From contig NZ_LPWA01000100.1 of the NCBI RefSeq assembly GCF_001510895.1, positions 1 through 64,000 of the forward strand: DNA of 64,000 bases, in the 5' to 3' direction. Shown here piece by piece: positions 36,107 through 45,468 of this stretch (position 1 is the stretch's first letter; every line of letters begins with the position of its first letter). Source of the DNA: Mesorhizobium loti. Lineage in GTDB: Bacteria; Pseudomonadota; Alphaproteobacteria; Rhizobiales; Rhizobiaceae. The notes under the pieces are model-generated. The model had not been told where the DNA came from and ran no database searches. It worked only from the letters and a program-made list of their open reading frames with translations. Position numbers and translations under genes: made by a program.

Positions 36107-37817
36107 TCAGCGCCGCGAGATAAACGGCGGCCATTGATCCCGCTTCAGGGTCGGCCTTGTCGGTCGCTCGATCGAAAGCGTGCTGCGCGGTGGAAGGTCT
36201 CCAATGTGGAGTTCCAGCAGCCGCCGATCCAAGTCCTTGTCCGCCGCCGTGAGGCGATGATTCAGGCGAAGGTAGTCCATCCATGTCGGCGTGCGGAAGG
36301 TCTCTGTCCAATGCGACGGCTCCTGCAGGTCGCGCTGGAGATTCCAGCGCCGGGCGCCAACGCGGCTTTGCACTCTGCGTCGTTCCTGCATACGGTCGAG
36401 GAATGCATCGGTGTCCGCCTCCGGTATCGAATACTCGATCTTGACGACGATCGGGCCGCTTCTCGGCTTCAGGTCCAGGGCAAGGTCTGGCGTTTCGAAG
36501 CCAATAGAGTCCTGGTCGGAATCTTTCCACTGGCGAATGGGCAACAGCAACCCGGCGCCGGCGACCAACAGCAGGGCGCGGCGGCGCTTTCCAGCGCCAT
36601 CGTCAGCGAATAGCTCTCAGCCACTGTTCCCCAGAGCCAGCTGCCGGCCGCGATGCCGCCCGATGAAAGCGCCGAATAGATCGAGAGCGTGCGACCGACG
36701 ACCCATCGCGGGCTCGACAACTGCACGCTCACGTCAAGCCCCGTCCAGGTGACGACCCAGCCCGCGCCGCCCAGCGCCAAGGCCACGCTCGCCACCGCCA
36801 GGGAAGGCGTAAGCGCCAGCGACAGACAACACGCCGCACATGCTATGGAGGCGAGCGTCGTCAGCCGCTCCTGAGAGAGGGAACGTCTCAGGGCGTTGTT
36901 GCCGATGCCGGCGCACAGGGCGCCGGCGCCGAAGCCGGCCATCAGAATGCCGTAGGCGATCGGCCCTCCTCCCAGCTGGTCGCGGGCTACCAGAGGCATC
37001 AGCGCCAGCATCGCGATGCTCGTCAGGCCGAAAAGCGCTCCACGCGCGATCGCAGCCTTGATCTCAGTCGAGAGGACGGTGAAGCGCGCCCCGTCATGGA
37101 TGGCGGTGGCCAATAGCTCGCGCGGCAGGGGCGAGGAGCGGACGCTCCATTTGCAGCGCGCGATGATCCAAAGCATCATCAGGTATGTCAGCGTCGCCAG
37201 GGCGAACGCAGTCAGCGGTCCGAAAGAGGCGACGACGATGCCGCCGAACGCCGGACCGAGCTTCGCATGGCGTTGTAGCCGACCGAGATCAGCGTGACCG
37301 CGGCTGGGACCTCGCGTTTGCGCAGGATGTCGCCGACCGAGGCGTGCCAGGCAGGGTCGGTGAAGGCGGCGCCGCATCCGGCCAGGCAGCTGAAGCCGAG
37401 AATCATCCAGGGATTGAAAAAACCGAGGCCCCCAACAGCGGTAAGCAGGATCGCGGACAACGCTATCACGCACCAGCCCAGGATCATCACAGTCCGGCGG
37501 CTGAAATTGTCGGCGACGGCGCCGGCGACGATCGACAGAACGAAGACCGGCAGCGTGGTGGAAGCCTGGACCAGGGCGACCATCACATCGGACGTCGAAA
37601 TGGTCGCCATCAGCCAGCTGACGGCGACGGTCTGAACCAGCCAGCCCAAGCTGGACACCTGTGCGCCAACCCAGATCGCACGAAAGGTGGCATTCCCGAG
37701 CGGCGCGAAAGTCGCCGACGAAACTGGATTCGACTCTGCGCAAGCCGCCCCGCTCATTGGCCGAGCCTTTCTCTTGTATAGATCCGGGAAGGGTTTCTCG
37801 GTCGCGACCGTACTCAT
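36107..37817 (-). pseudogene. MFS transporter, MFS_3 type (two apparent frameshifts)
   Basis: Drug/metabolite exporter of about 569 residues when repaired. Segment 1 (37817 to ~37260): GNATFRAIWVGAQVSSLGWL and DNFSRRTVMILGW. Segment 2 (~37260 to ~36590): LGPAFGGIVVASFGPLTAFA, GGPIAYGILMAGFGAGALCA. Segment 3: the cytoplasmic MFS_3 tail with VKIEYSIPEADTDAFLDRMQ, PSHWTETFRTPTWMDYLRLN. Each join needs one added base. The C-terminal tail is diagnostic for the enterobactin-exporter-like MFS_3 family. The substrate is unknown. Confidence 0.82.
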
Positions 37818-38143
37818 GGAGAAGTGGCGGCATCAGGGCATTTTGGTCTCTGCCACAAGTGATTTTCGGCGGCTCGTAAGGGGCGGAAACCCGGTCCTCT
37901 TCGGGGAAATAGCTATTCATCAGTGAGCGAGAGTGCCTCGGCCACCTCGTGGGATTATTTCCAGAAGCTTGGAGCTAGTGCAGAACCACTCTTTCTGCCA
38001 ACGCGCCATTGATGTGCCTAGCCGCGGGTCGCACTTGGGAAGACAACGCTTAGGGGACCATCCGGGATGTATTGCTTTCCGCCATTGCCTTCACTAATGA
38101 GGCGAAACTTCGCGGACGAGTTTTATCAAATCAGGAGCATCCC
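37818..38143. other. Intergenic stretch between MFS and mucR-like genes
   Basis: Shared divergent promoter region. No gene supported; a possible leader of the MucR-family gene carries a good TCAGGAGCATCCC site before its GTG start. Confidence 0.4.
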
Positions 38144-38605
38144 GTGCCAGAAGAAGCCGAGAACAAAACTGACGCGCTCATTGAGCTTACTGCCGACGTC
38201 GTATCGGCCTATGTCTCCAACAATCCCGTCCCGCTGGGCGACCTTCCCGCGCTGATCGGCCAAGTGCATGTCGCGCTGGAGGCTGCGCTGGGCGCAGCCC
38301 CTGAAAAGGCGGAGCCCCTCACGCCCGCAGTTCCCATCAAGAAGTCCGTCACGCCCGACTACATCATCAGCCTCGAGGACGGAAAGAAGTTCAAGTCGCT
38401 GAAGCGGCATCTTGCTACCCATTACGGTCTGACGCCCGACGAATACCGCGCCAAGTGGGGCCTGCCGGCGGACTATCCGATGGTCGCCCCCAACTATGCC
38501 GCAACACGGTCCGCCTTGGCCAAGACGATCGGGCTTGGCAGAAAGCCTGCTCCGGCCGAACAAGCCGCACCTGCGAAGAGGACCCGCAAAAAAGTCGCGG
38601 CCTGA
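38144..38605 (+). CDS. MucR/Ros-family regulator lacking the zinc cysteines
   Basis: A 153-residue regulator starting at a GTG (38144) with GGAG seven bases upstream. It has the N-terminal oligomerisation region (LTADVVSAYVSNNPVPLGDL), the signature SLEDGKKFKSLKRHLATHYG and LTPDEYRAKWGLPADYPMVA. In Ros/MucR the motif is preceded by C..C; here those positions read PDYIIS, so the two Cys ligands are absent. Ros-type proteins of Mesorhizobium that fold without zinc are known. Such proteins bind AT-rich DNA and control exopolysaccharide and symbiosis genes. A basic C-terminal tail (KRTRKKVAA) follows. Confidence 0.85.
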   Translation: MPEEAENKTDALIELTADVVSAYVSNNPVPLGDLPALIGQVHVALEAALGAAPEKAEPLTPAVPIKKSVTPDYIISLEDGKKFKSLKRHLATHYGLTPDEYRAKWGLPADYPMVAPNYAATRSALAKTIGLGRKPAPAEQAAPAKRTRKKVAA

Positions 38606-39012
38606 CGGTTCGTTCTGGCACGCAATTGGAAGGCGGGGCGATCCTGCCTTTCGCTGCCGCGCGGCGTGCAGCAATTTGCGCAGGTTTTCGTCTACTCCAA
38701 CTCCCGCGTTATTCCCTCCGCGTCACTCCAAAAGGGTAGTGCGCTCGCGGTCCAGCCTGACGAGAGCGCAGGACACCCGCTGCGCAGTCTCGACTCGAGC
38801 GCTGGTCGGCCATCCGCTTGCCGACTGTGACGGCCCGCGGCCCGACGTCGGGCAGCAATCGTCGTCGATGCATCAAGGTCAGGACGACGCGGGACGCCGC
38901 TCAGCAGAATAGAAGTCTTCTTTGAATGCACCGCCAAAATGTCTAATTTTGATTGACATATCCCGGCAATGCTGAAGTGGCCGCTTTGCGACCACTTTAT
39001 CGCCGTTCAATT
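38606..39012. other. Gene-free stretch upstream of the AbiE operon
   Basis: No gene seen. The last 80 bases (tctaattttgattgacatat) are AT-rich with a TTGACA-like element at about 38952-38957 and probably hold the abiE promoter. Confidence 0.4.
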
Positions 39013-39864
39013 ATGTCCACCATGAATGGACAATCTCCATCGAAGCTACAGCTGCTGCTGCAAACCGTGCCTCCGGGCTTTCTGGTCGATTCAGCCTGGA
39101 TGAAACGCCATGCCATCTCCCGCCAGTCAACCTCGGCCTACGTCGCGCGCGGCTGGCTCGAGCGGGTTTCGCAAGGTGTTTTTAAGCGACCTTTCAGCGC
39201 GGGCCATAGTTCCCACGCGCGGTCTGGCTGGAAGATCCCCCTCCTGTCTGCGCAGTGGCTGATGGGGTATGGTTTTCATGTGGGCGGCATGAGTGCGCTC
39301 GATCTGCGCGGCCATGCCCATTATCTGCGGCTGGGCGATGATCCCGCCATCTACCTCTACGGCGAGGAGATCCCCGATTGGTTGGTAGGCCTCGACACCG
39401 GCGCCCACTTCGTTCGGCGGCGCGATGACTTGTTTCACGGCCTATCCCTCGGCGTCGATGGCGCAACCTTTAGCATCTCGGAGAGCCCCGACGAGCGCAT
39501 GGACCTTAGCCCTTGGCTTTGGCCAATCAGAATGTCATCGCCGGAGCGTGCGGTTCTGGAAGCTGTGGCGGACGTTCCGAACACCATCAGCTTTCACGCA
39601 ATGGACACCACCTTCGAGGCCTTGGTGAGCATGCGGCCGCGGCTCTTGTCGCAATTGCTCGTAAAATGCCGCAGTGTGAAGGTGAAGCGCCTGTTCTTCG
39701 TCTATGCCGACAAACATGGGCATCCTTGGCGCAAGCACGTCAATGCAGCTGAGTTGAATCTCGGCCGCGGAGATAGGAGCCTCCTGGCCGGCGGCCGGCT
39801 TCATCCGACTTATCGCATAACCGTGCCGGCTGACCTCCTACCCCGAGAGGAGTCGGATGCGTGA
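39013..39864 (+). CDS. AbiEi-family antitoxin
   Basis: Antitoxin and autorepressor of a type IV toxin-antitoxin system, 283 residues from ATG 39013. The N-terminal winged helix shows PPGFLVDSAWMKRHAISRQS, YVARGWLERVSQGVFKRPF; the remainder is the AbiEi C-terminal region (SPERAVLEAVADVPNTISFH; LLVKCRSVKVKRLFFVYAD). Its stop overlaps the toxin start by eight bases, the typical AbiE arrangement. AbiE systems give phage resistance and stabilise mobile elements. Confidence 0.88.
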   Translation: MSTMNGQSPSKLQLLLQTVPPGFLVDSAWMKRHAISRQSTSAYVARGWLERVSQGVFKRPFSAGHSSHARSGWKIPLLSAQWLMGYGFHVGGMSALDLRGHAHYLRLGDDPAIYLYGEEIPDWLVGLDTGAHFVRRRDDLFHGLSLGVDGATFSISESPDERMDLSPWLWPIRMSSPERAVLEAVADVPNTISFHAMDTTFEALVSMRPRLLSQLLVKCRSVKVKRLFFVYADKHGHPWRKHVNAAELNLGRGDRSLLAGGRLHPTYRITVPADLLPREESDA

Positions 39865-40839
39865 AGCCTACAGGCGGCAAGTGGAACTTCTGGTGCGCAC
39901 GCTGCCCTTCATCGCGCGCCAGCGGGTGTTTGCGCTGAAGGGCGGCACGGCGATCAATCTCTTCTATCGAGACATGCCCAGGCTATCGGTCGATATCGAC
40001 CTGGTTTACCTGCCCATTGAAGATCGGGAGACCACGCTGAAGGGGATCGACCGGTCGCTCGAAGCCGTACGCGATGATCTGCAACGCGGTCTTCGCGGGG
40101 TGGTCGTGCAGCGGATTGCCGGCGGCAGCAACAACGACACCGGCATCCTCGTTCGGCAGGGCAGCACCGAGATCAAGATCGAGACCTCGCCGGTCGCCCG
40201 CGGCGCCGTCCATCAACCGGAACTGCGACGCGTCGGCGCGCCCGTCGAAGACGCATTCGGCTTCGCCGAGATGCAGGTTGTCGCATTCGAGGATCTCTTC
40301 GGTGGCAAATTGCATGCAGCCGTCGACCGCCAGCATCCCCGAGACCTGTTCGACGTGAAGCTGCTCTACGAAAATGAGGGACTGACAGACCCCCTCTTTC
40401 GGACGTTCCTGGTGTATGTCGCGAGTCTGGTCGACCGACCCACGAACTGATCAGGCCCTCATTCGCGAAGATCGAGGAGGCGTTCGTCAAGGAATTCGAG
40501 GGGATGACGTTGACGTCCGTCAATGTGGACGACCTCATAGGCGCAAGAGCTCATCTTGCGGCGGACCTGCTTAAAAGGATCGATGACAACGCTATGCGCT
40601 TTCTGTTGAGCCTTCACGATGGCGATCCCGATTTCGAAGCCATTGGTTTGCCGCAGGCTGCTCAACTTCCCGCTGTGCGATGGAAACTGCTGAATCTCGC
40701 GAAGCTGAAGGATCAGAATCCAGAGAAGCACGCCCAACTACCCGCGAGATCGAAAGTCTGCGAACTTAACCACGGAGTTGCACGATCCGATCGCAATCCC
40801 GGCCGCAGGCCCGCTCCGACGCAACATCGGGGCCACTAG
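39857..40839 (+). pseudogene. AbiEii nucleotidyltransferase toxin (one apparent frameshift)
   Basis: Predicted nucleotidyltransferase toxin. Motif I FALKGGTAINLFYRDMPRLS with SVDIDLVY (the GS...D.D type pair), and FEDLFGGKLHAAVDRQHPRD, fit the AbiEii/COG2253 family. The frame ends at 40450 after DRPTN; adding one base near 40427-40440 gives SGRPTHELIRPSFAKIEEAF and a helical C-terminus to 40839, for about 327 residues. The very end (after PEKHAQ) is unlike family members and may be a further frame change. Confidence 0.8.
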
Positions 40840-41786
40840 CGAGATAGAGTCGATGCTGCCCGTTGGGTCCAGTTCCTTTTCGGGCCAAGGGCATTCATGC
40901 CCTTTTCTGGCAACCTGGCGAAAAGTCTTTAGCCTCGGTTGGGCATTTTTGGTCCGCTTGTCACAATCTTCGCGGTCACCGGCAGCTAGAATGGCAGTCG
41001 AGAGGCCGGACGACCGGCAATGAGTTTCGTGCAGCTCGGCGCGATACAGAGCCGGGCGTAACGTTCAAGCGCTGTCGTAACAGGTGACCAACAAGAAAAC
41101 AGTTCTCCAGAGGAAACACACTGACTTGGCGATCGGGAGGAGTCGGCAGACTGAACGAGGACGAGGGCAAATGGTGCGGCCTGGAGAACACTCCGCGATT
41201 GAACGCGTGCAGAAATGGCCGGCAGGTCCTGGAATATTGCCGCCGCTGCGACGTTTTCGCGGTGGCAAATTCGATCTTCGAGGGCCGCCAGGCGAACTGC
41301 ACAGCAGATGAGAGCCTGCTCGAAGCGTGAGCTGTTCGAGGTCGCAATTGCATGCCTGCCGTTGCGGGCGGGAGCACGTTTCAGCATTCGTTGCTGGGAG
41401 TTAATCAGATATCCTGCCCCTGCTCTCCACGTGTCTAAACGGCGTCTCGCGTTCAGGGGCTGACATGGGCAAGGCGCTCCTGCTCAGGAACTGCTTCATA
41501 TACATTGTGGACAGAAATCTGTCCCCTCACAAATCCCCTGCCATTCTGCGTCCACACACATCAGCAGAGGTGGACCAAGAAGAGCGGACGTCCGGCGGGC
41601 TCCTGGCCGGCGCCGACGCATACTCTTGGGGCGGAGGTTACATGAAAGCGTCGGTCGCCGGCACTAGGCGAAGTGCGTCAGCAATGACGCACGGCAAGGC
41701 TCCGGAGGGCCTGCAACAACGATGCCCCATTATGGTAAAGAAGCTGTTAGCATCGCCTTTCTTCTCGCATTTGACCGGATAGATCA
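40840..41786. other. Gene-free stretch, probably decayed
   Basis: Almost 950 bp with no frame that has both a start signal and recognisable product. Composition is mixed and both strands carry only short frames. It ends in a fragment of an XRE regulator at 41787. Confidence 0.4.
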
Positions 41787-41854
41787 CTGTCCTGGGGCGC
41801 ATCGCAAAAGCGTTAAACGTGGATCCGTGCGACCTGATCAGGCCGTCCCCCTGA
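41787..41854 (+). pseudogene. XRE regulator C-terminal fragment
   Basis: Reads VLGRIAKALNVDPCDLIRPSP followed by TGA, nearly the same as the C-terminus of the intact HTH gene at 59933-60145 (VLGRLAKALNVDPCELIKPP). Only the last ~22 codons remain. Confidence 0.65.
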
Positions 41855-42250
41855 TCCGCAGATCGCATTCTGCAGCCGAGTTCTCAGCAACTTGGCCAAA
41901 TGCGCCGCTTGAGCGGTTCAGCCCGCCTCCCATGCGCCGCGACGGTGACCGCAGCCCAGCTTGCAGACATGTACCCCCGCCCATTCGTCCGCATGACGTC
42001 GAAAAGAACCCCGTCGAGATGCGTGCGGTGATGCGGCCTCGTTCCGATGGTGACAATGCGGCACAGACTTCGCCGGGACCCGGAATCGACGATAGCGGAG
42101 CCTACAGCGATGTCCCCTGCCCGCGCCAGGGGCGGGGCCGAACGGCGTGAGACCGCCTGAGGTTGCCCGAAGAAAGCGGGCTCGGTTCACGAGCACCCGG
42201 TGCGCGCCTTCAGGCGCGCAGGCGCCCAGCAATTTGCGCGCAGAGCCCGA
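41855..42250. other. GC-rich stretch with ICE repeat copy 2
   Basis: No gene supported. Holds copy 2 of the ICE repeat at 42120-42228, directly after which the qseC gene ends at 42251. Confidence 0.5.
42120..42228. repeat. ICE direct repeat, copy 2
   Basis: Partner of 34000-34108, same orientation, 8.12 kb away; about four of five bases identical including the palindrome gcgcgccttcaggcgcgc. It flanks the right side of the omptin/exoX/MFS/mucR/abiE cargo. Confidence 0.75.
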
Positions 42251-42463
42251 TTAATTGTCGGGACGAACCAGATCCATGTGGCTGACGCCAAGCGCCAAGG
42301 CCAGTTCATAGATGGTGACGATCGTCGGATTGCGGCGGCCTTTCTCCAGACCGCTGATATACTGCTGACTGAAGCCGGAAACTTCAGCGAGCTGCTCCTG
42401 CGTCAGACCCTTCTTCTGCCTGATCCTTATCACATTCCGTCCGACCAACTGGCGCATGTCCAT
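42251..42463 (-). CDS. qseC: QseC-like XRE regulator
   Basis: A 70-residue Cro/CI-type repressor: GRNVIRIRQKKGLTQEQLAE, VSGFSQQYISGLEKGRRNPT, IVTIYELALALGVSHMDLV. It is divergent from qseM with a 115 bp shared region. In ICEMlSymR7A QseC controls the antiactivator gene qseM and thereby sets the fraction of cells able to transfer the ICE. Sequence and position match that role. Confidence 0.88.
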   Translation of the reverse strand: MDMRQLVGRNVIRIRQKKGLTQEQLAEVSGFSQQYISGLEKGRRNPTIVTIYELALALGVSHMDLVRPDN

Positions 42464-42578
42464 GCGTGAGAAGTCAGCGGATCAGGCTCCTTGAGTTTAT
42501 CAACTATAATATGTATTCCACACCAAGCGTCTCACTCGCGGAGGGTTTTGCGAGACGCTCTTGGAGATAGGAGCAGCG
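42464..42578. promoter_or_regulatory. qseC-qseM divergent promoter/operator region
   Basis: Contains an inverted repeat AGCGTCTC (42526-42533) / GAGACGCT (42552-42559) and a perfect TATAAT at 42505-42510. A QseC operator is expected here by analogy with ICEMlSymR7A; which bases are bound cannot be told from sequence alone. Confidence 0.5.
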
Positions 42579-42845
42579 ATGTTGCAGCCTAAGTCGACCG
42601 TGCCGATAGCGGATGAAGCCCCATGGTCTGACAGCCTCACGGTTTACGACAAGGAGCACTTCACCATCTATATGCGCTTCCTCGATGCCGCCGCCGATGA
42701 CGCCAGCTACGAGGAGATGGCCGATCTGATCCTCGGCATCGATCCTGAGCGCGAACCGGAACGCGCCCGCAATGCGGCCCGCAGCCATCTCGACCGGGCG
42801 AACTGGATGGTGACGACGGGCTACAGGGAGCTGTTCACCGACTGA
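42579..42845 (+). CDS. qseM: QseM-like antiactivator
   Basis: An 88-residue helix-turn-helix protein of the DUF2285 superfamily. From the ATG at 42579 (AGGAG five bases upstream; an upstream TTG is less likely) it reads PWSDSLTVYDKEHFTIYMRF, ILGIDPEREPERARNAARSH, LDRANWMVTTGYRELF. In ICEMlSymR7A, QseM binds and silences both TraR and FseA. A broken paralogue is present at 60274-60524 and a fragment at 35874-36006. Confidence 0.88.
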   Translation: MLQPKSTVPIADEAPWSDSLTVYDKEHFTIYMRFLDAAADDASYEEMADLILGIDPEREPERARNAARSHLDRANWMVTTGYRELFTD

Positions 42846-42868
42846 CGTATTTGCCGTCGCGAGACACA

Positions 42869-43675
42869 TCAGGCAAGAAAGTCGAGATAGCCGCCATTGA
42901 TGAGCAGGCGAGCCCGTGTCACCGCACGTCGGATGCGATCGCGCAAATGGTCGCGAGGATCCGTCCAGTCGGCCCGGACACGTGTCTGACCGATCAGCGC
43001 TTCGGCTATGTCTCGGTACGAGGCGCCCGCAACTGAGCCGTCAAGAGCCCGCAGAACGAAGCGCAGGCGACGACCGCGCGCTTCCGGCCGAAACAGTCTT
43101 TTCGGCAACCGTCCCCGTGCAATGAGGCTATTGAGGCATTTGAGCGCCCAGAGGCGGTACCGCAACTCACCGGCCGGCCAGACCGCGTCGGTGCGCAGCC
43201 GAACGGGGCCGACGATACTCGGCCCCGAAACGGCGAGCTGAAGCTGCCGGCCGGCGCTGTGCAGGAGGAGATGCTGGCCGCCGTCAACCAGCCTGAGCAT
43301 AATCGCACGGCAGGGCAGACTCGCCGGTTCGACGCCGGCATCGCCGACGAGGAGGAGGACACCGGTTCGGCGACGACCGGCAACACCTGAGGGCATCGGC
43401 TCGGACACCAGAACGTGGCTGAGTCAGGGTGCAGCGAGGACGCGAAACAAAAGCCCCCAGCGCGATAGGTCGGCGCAAGAGACAATGACATCGAGCGACG
43501 GCCGCTGATCGACAGAGCTGGCCCGTTCCAATGCATGGGACAGATCATCCCGGAAGGCCGGATTGCGTCGCAGGAATTCCCAGGCCCAGCCGCGCCGCGT
43601 CAGCTCGAGGGTGTAGTCATAGGACCGCTCATCGCGCCAGTCCGGCCGGTCGGCTTCAGGTTCTGGCAGTCTCAT
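42869..43675 (-). CDS. fseA: FseA, excision activator made by programmed frameshifting
   Basis: Two-part activator of ICE excision. Part 1 (43675-43424, 83 codons, DUF6499): MRLPEPEADRPDWRDERSYD, GWAWEFLRRNPAFRDDL, ending VLAAP then TGA. Part 2 (DUF2285): TFWCPSRCPQVLPVVAEP in the +1 frame directly after the CCC-TGA, then LRLVDGGQHLLLHSAGRQLQ and ASYRDIAEALIGQTRVRADW to 42869. In ICEMlSymR7A the homologous two frames are joined by +1 ribosomal frameshifting, and CCC-TGA is a plausible slip site. A second change of frame near 43318-43326 needs one added base and looks like an error. The start ATG overlaps the traI stop (TGATG). Confidence 0.82.
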
Positions 43676-44343
43676 CAGGTATTTCCGCCCGAAGCACGAA
43701 GCGAAGCCATCATGCGGCCTCGTGGATTGACCGGCGCCCACAGCACCGGACCGGAAAGACCGCCATTGCGGCGAACGGCATCGAGGCGCTCGCTTGAGAC
43801 CTCGAGGTAGCCGGCCAGGGCACGGGTGGGGCCGATCGCGCGCGGCTCGCCGAGCCGCTCGAGCGGCCAATCGGCCCGGCGCAGGATGCGCTCCATGCGC
43901 AGGTCGGTGACGGTGACGATGCGGCTCAGATCTCGCCACAGGCCGAACTCGATCATGCCGGCGAAGAGCGCGTAGGTGCCGGCAGCGATGCCGCCTGCCC
44001 CCTTGGCGGCCGATGGCGGCAGGTCGAGCGCGAAACGACTGCTTTCCCAGATTCTTGGATCCTGCGGCGCCGGCTGTCCGTCCAGCAAGGTCGGAAAAAC
44101 ATCGCCAAGCATGGTCGGCCCCGTCGAGGCAAGCATGCGGACGCAGCCGTCGACGCTGCCAATCGAGCCGCGCAGCAGCAGATAATGGGGTTTCAGCGCA
44201 TCGAAGCGATCGATCTCGTAGCCGCCGCTGGTGCTGACGTCCCAGTCTAGTCGCTCCTTGAAGACACGGTGGCGCAGACGGTGCATTTCGTGGAGCTCGT
44301 CGGCGAAGTCGCCGTACCATTCGGGAGCAATGAGCTGCAGCAT
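43675..44343 (-). CDS. traI: TraI, acyl-homoserine-lactone synthase
   Basis: LuxI-family synthase, 222 residues from the ATG at 44343. The invariant N-terminal residues are present in MHRLRHRVFKERLDWDV and YEIDRFDALKPHYLLL; the acyl-chain pocket region is WESSRFALDLPPSAA and ILRRADWPLERLGEP. It makes an N-acyl-homoserine lactone that activates TraR. It lies 87 bp after traR, with a candidate tra box between, and is translationally coupled to fseA, so quorum sensing directly raises excision. Confidence 0.93.
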   Translation of the reverse strand: MLQLIAPEWYGDFADELHEMHRLRHRVFKERLDWDVSTSGGYEIDRFDALKPHYLLLRGSIGSVDGCVRMLASTGPTMLGDVFPTLLDGQPAPQDPRIWESSRFALDLPPSAAKGAGGIAAGTYALFAGMIEFGLWRDLSRIVTVTDLRMERILRRADWPLERLGEPRAIGPTRALAGYLEVSSERLDAVRRNGGLSGPVLWAPVNPRGRMMASLRASGGNT

Positions 44344-44405
44344 GATTATCGGCCTCCTGGCAGGATTGACCCTGGCATTGGAGGCCAAGCGTCTGGCCGA
44401 AGCAG

Positions 44406-44423
44406 CCTGTGCAGCAGTACAGG
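44406..44423 (-). promoter_or_regulatory. Candidate tra box upstream of traI
   Basis: The 18-base imperfect dyad cctgtgcagcagtacagg lies 62 bp upstream of the traI ATG, where TraR would bind to activate traI-fseA. Length and symmetry fit known tra boxes; binding is not shown. Confidence 0.5.
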
Positions 44424-44430
44424 TGCCTGG

Positions 44431-45156
44431 TCAGGAGAAACCCTTTCTGGAGGCTGACAATTGCGCCACGGCCTGCATGCGGGTGCGCAGCCCAAGCTTC
44501 TTCCTGGCGTTTTCCAGGTGAAAGGCGGCGGTGCGGCGGCTGATGCCAAGAATGCAGGCGATGTCGGGGGCGGATTTGCCCTGCGCCGCCCATTCCAGGC
44601 ATTCATATTCGCGCGGCGTCAGCTGCACGCCGTTGACTACCCGGTCGGCCGAGAGCTTGCGGCGGACATAGATATGAAAGCAGGTCGCCATGAAGCGAAA
44701 AGCCTCTTCGTAGCGCTCGGTCACGCGCAGGAAGGCCGGATTGAGCCCGTCGGCGGCAAAGCTCATGGCGGCGACGTTGCCCCGCTTGTCGAGGATCGGG
44801 ATCGTCAAACCGCAGCGGATGCCGAACGCGGCCGCCTCGTCGAAGAGCTTCTGCTCGAAATCCGACAGCCCGGTTCGGCTGTAGTGAAGCCCCCACAGAA
44901 ACGGGCATTGGCCGCCCTGCGCCCGCGCGATCACGGGATCGATGGCGTGATAACGGTTGCTCAGGTAATGAGCGGTCCAGCGCGGCGGATAGTTGGAGAT
45001 CAGCCTTGGCTTTCCCGGCGCCCGTGGCGCCAGGCACAAATAGGCGAATTTGACGAGATCGAATGCTGCGGCCGCACGCGCCATCGCGTCGCGGAAATCC
45101 GTCTCATCGACGCTTTCCGACAGCTGCTCCAGGAAGGTCTCGAAGACAAATTGCAT
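44431..45156 (-). CDS. traR: TraR, LuxR-type quorum-sensing activator
   Basis: A 241-residue regulator. The autoinducer-binding domain has YPPRWTAHYLSNRYHAIDPV, CPFLWG and FGIRCGLTIPI with the conserved Trp, Tyr and Asp ligand contacts. The C-terminal LuxR HTH shows QLTPREYECLEWAAQGKSAP, DIACILGISRRTAAFHLENA, RKKLGLRTRMQAVAQ. It is expected to activate traI-fseA in response to the TraI product and to be blocked by QseM. Confidence 0.93.
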   Translation of the reverse strand: MQFVFETFLEQLSESVDETDFRDAMARAAAAFDLVKFAYLCLAPRAPGKPRLISNYPPRWTAHYLSNRYHAIDPVIARAQGGQCPFLWGLHYSRTGLSDFEQKLFDEAAAFGIRCGLTIPILDKRGNVAAMSFAADGLNPAFLRVTERYEEAFRFMATCFHIYVRRKLSADRVVNGVQLTPREYECLEWAAQGKSAPDIACILGISRRTAAFHLENARKKLGLRTRMQAVAQLSASRKGFS

Positions 45157-45468
45157 GCCTAGTCGTCACCAGACCCTTCCGCCGCGCGGCATTCGCAGTC
45201 GTGGAAGCCGGCGGGCAGCTTGGCAAGGTGACATGGCCAAGTTCGCCGGCATGGAGCGTTACGCGATCGCCAGTCCGCCACCTTCCGGCTGGCATTCCAA
45301 AGATGGGAGAATAGCGATTGAAGTTTCTTCAGCATCCAATTCGAACTGACAGGCGATGACGCCGGATCCGCGGCACGCGCCATTCAACAAGTCGTGCAGC
45401 CGCGACAGATTTTCACCGTTTCGCCATCCGGCTGATCGCGCTTGCGCCACGCGACATTTGGCCGATGC
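45157..45468. other. Gene-free stretch upstream of traR
   Basis: Promoter region of traR; short frames on both strands have no start signals or family resemblance. Confidence 0.4.
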
